Shown in pieces: positions 6,326 through 7,172 of a stretch of DNA of 7,172 bases. Position 1 is the first letter of the stretch. The number at the start of each line of letters is the position of its first letter. The translations under genes were made by a program, and so were the position numbers. The DNA comes from JAZKIX01 sp040384645 (GTDB taxonomy: Bacteria; Pseudomonadota; Gammaproteobacteria; Burkholderiales; Burkholderiaceae_D), in assembly GCA_040384645.1 (NCBI GenBank), contig JAZKIX010000063.1, positions 1 to 7,172 on the forward strand, given 5' to 3'. The notes under the pieces were generated by a model, which ran no database searches, had not been told where the DNA came from, and saw only the letters and a program-made list of their open reading frames with translations.

Positions 6326-6651
6326 TGGCCTCCGTCACCCTCAACGGCAATCACATCAGCGATTGGGACAGCTTTCATGCCGAATCCCAACGCGCCTTCG
6401 GCTTCCCTGAATTTTATGGCCGCAATATGAGTGCGTGGATCGATTGCCTGAGTTATTTGCGCGACGACGAAAACATGAGCAAATTCCGGCTGTTTCCCAA
6501 TGAAATGCTGCGGATCGAAGTCAGCCATTCGGCCACACTAAAGCAACGCATGCCAGAGATTCTTGATGAAGTGACCTTTTGCATCGAATCGATCAATGAA
6601 CGATATGCCGACTATGGCGAAAAACCGGCGCTGGAACTGATTTTGAATTGA
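6325..6651 (+). CDS. Barstar-family protein (putative RNase-inhibitor fold)
   Basis: Classical barstar is a small cytoplasmic protein that blocks the RNase barnase. This 108-residue protein shows the family core FPEFYGRNMSAWIDCLSYL (27-45), which aligns with barstar residues 26-44, and a C-terminal strand LELILN (103-108) like that of barstar. Of the two helix-2 acidic contacts, the Asp39 equivalent is kept (Asp40), but the Asp35 equivalent is Ser36 and the Tyr29 equivalent is Phe30, so classical barnase inhibition is doubtful. No barnase-like RNase is encoded in the window. Its ATG overlaps the exbD stop as TAATG and lacks a Shine-Dalgarno sequence, so translation probably depends on reinitiation after exbD. 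Its partner and role are unknown; the linkage to exbBD may simply reflect operon position. Confidence 0.8.
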   Translation: MASVTLNGNHISDWDSFHAESQRAFGFPEFYGRNMSAWIDCLSYLRDDENMSKFRLFPNEMLRIEVSHSATLKQRMPEILDEVTFCIESINERYADYGEKPALELILN

Positions 6652-6682
6652 AGCTGGGAGCGCCCGCCACAGTTTGAGCCAG

Positions 6683-6688
6683 TATAAT
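6683..6688 (+). promoter_or_regulatory. Candidate -10 element for leuS
   Basis: A perfect TATAAT lies in the 71-base gap between barstar and leuS, 34 bases before the leuS ATG. No recognisable -35 sits 16-18 bases upstream (that stretch is GC-rich), and no TGn extension is present. If used, transcription would begin near 6695 and leave a leader of about 28 bases, giving leuS its own promoter apart from the exb operon. Confidence 0.45.
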
Positions 6689-6722
6689 GCCCGGTTCATA
6701 TTCACTACTGGCAGCAGCGTTC

Positions 6723-7172
6723 ATGCAAGATACATTCAGTCAAACATACAGCCACGCGCTGGTCGAAAAATCGGCGCAAGACCACTGGAACGCGATCGAC
6801 GCCTACAAAGCGGTCGAACACGATCCGCGCTTCCCCAAAGGCAAGTTCTACGCTTGCTCGATGTTGCCCTACCCTTCCGGCAAACTGCACATGGGCCATG
6901 TGCGCAACTACACCATCAACGACGTCATGTACCGCTACCGGCGCATGAATGGCTATAACGTGCTGATGCCGATGGGTTGGGATGCTTTCGGCATGCCGGC
7001 GGAAAACGCCGCGATGGCCAATCACGTGCCGCCGGCGCAATGGACCTACGCCAATATCGAACACATGAAGCAGCAGATGCAATCGATGGGACTTGCCATC
7101 GACTGGTCGCGCGAAATGGCTGCCTGCAAACCCGAATATTACAAATGGAACCAGTGGATGTTCCTGAAGATG
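6723..7172 (+). CDS. leuS: Leucyl-tRNA synthetase, N-terminal part (3' partial)
   Basis: This cytoplasmic class I aminoacyl-tRNA synthetase charges tRNA-Leu. The first 150 residues are in the window and the frame stays open to its end. The catalytic HIGH motif appears as HMGH (56-59) within MLPYPSGKLHMGHVRNYTI (47-65). It is followed by GWDAFGMPAENAA (85-97) and IDWSREMA (126-133), both strongly conserved in bacterial LeuRS. The editing domain, KMSKS loop and anticodon-binding domain lie outside the window. ATG 6723-6725 gives an N-terminus slightly longer than E. coli LeuRS, whose HMGH is at 49-52. Only a weak GGCAG precedes the start. The gene follows the barstar gene on the same strand. 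Confidence 0.95.
   Translation, partial: MQDTFSQTYSHALVEKSAQDHWNAIDAYKAVEHDPRFPKGKFYACSMLPYPSGKLHMGHVRNYTINDVMYRYRRMNGYNVLMPMGWDAFGMPAENAAMANHVPPAQWTYANIEHMKQQMQSMGLAIDWSREMAACKPEYYKWNQWMFLKM

Noticed and set aside
6652..6722. T-box or leader-peptide attenuator for leuS
   Set aside because: The gap is too short, holds no leucine-rich leader frame or stable alternative stems, and T-boxes are not expected in this group.
6705..7082. 125-codon minus-strand open frame and an overlapping plus-strand frame (6674-6958) at leuS
   Set aside because: Both overlap the clear leucyl-tRNA synthetase N-terminus and have His/Arg-rich, low-information sequence typical of shadow frames.
1..7172. CRISPR arrays, tRNA genes, insertion sequences, prophage genes
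   Set aside because: No regularly spaced repeats, cloverleaf-like sequence, transposase motif or phage protein was found by reading both strands.

Overview
The window looks like a chromosomal segment from a betaproteobacterium of the order Burkholderiales, most likely family Oxalobacteraceae (a moderate-GC genus such as Undibacterium, Glaciimonas or Herminiimonas; I cannot decide which). This rests on the order fur / bamE (omlA) / dapB / exbB / exbD / leuS and on the flavour of the Fur, BamE and ExbD proteins. It is an inference from gene order and protein character, not from a database match.

Left part (1-2990), accessory in character. The C-terminal end of a LacI-family regulator (plus strand) converges on a MATE-family efflux transporter (minus strand). 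Next to it, also on the minus strand, is a GH5-family endoglucanase-type glycoside hydrolase. It carries a lipoprotein signal peptide and so is probably anchored in the outer membrane. A LacI-type sugar regulator near a secreted polysaccharidase suggests a small carbohydrate-related locus. The cellulase lies directly 3' of fur on the same strand.

Middle part (3065-4971), conserved core. Fur (iron-responsive repressor, minus strand) and BamE (outer-membrane assembly lipoprotein, plus strand) are divergent from a short shared control region. DapB (dihydrodipicolinate reductase; lysine and peptidoglycan synthesis) follows bamE.

Right part (5115-7172). exbB and exbD encode an ExbB/ExbD-type proton-driven motor. 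A barstar-family gene follows, whose ATG overlaps the exbD stop codon (TAATG). Then comes the start of leuS, which runs off the window and is preceded by a perfect TATAAT. No tonB or barnase gene is visible here.

The points most worth a second look are at the exbD-barstar junction. An A8 run forms an in-phase A_AAA_AAA heptamer just before the exbD stop, with barstar in the -1 frame, so slippage would fuse ExbD to barstar. The barstar homologue also lacks one of the two helix-2 aspartates of classical barstar. Other points are the cellulase/MATE/LacI group beside fur, a bamE-dapB spacer hairpin whose T-run lies on the antisense side, and several unexplained intergenic palindromes and repeats. 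No rRNA, tRNA, CRISPR array, insertion sequence or gene-free stretch over 300 bases was seen.
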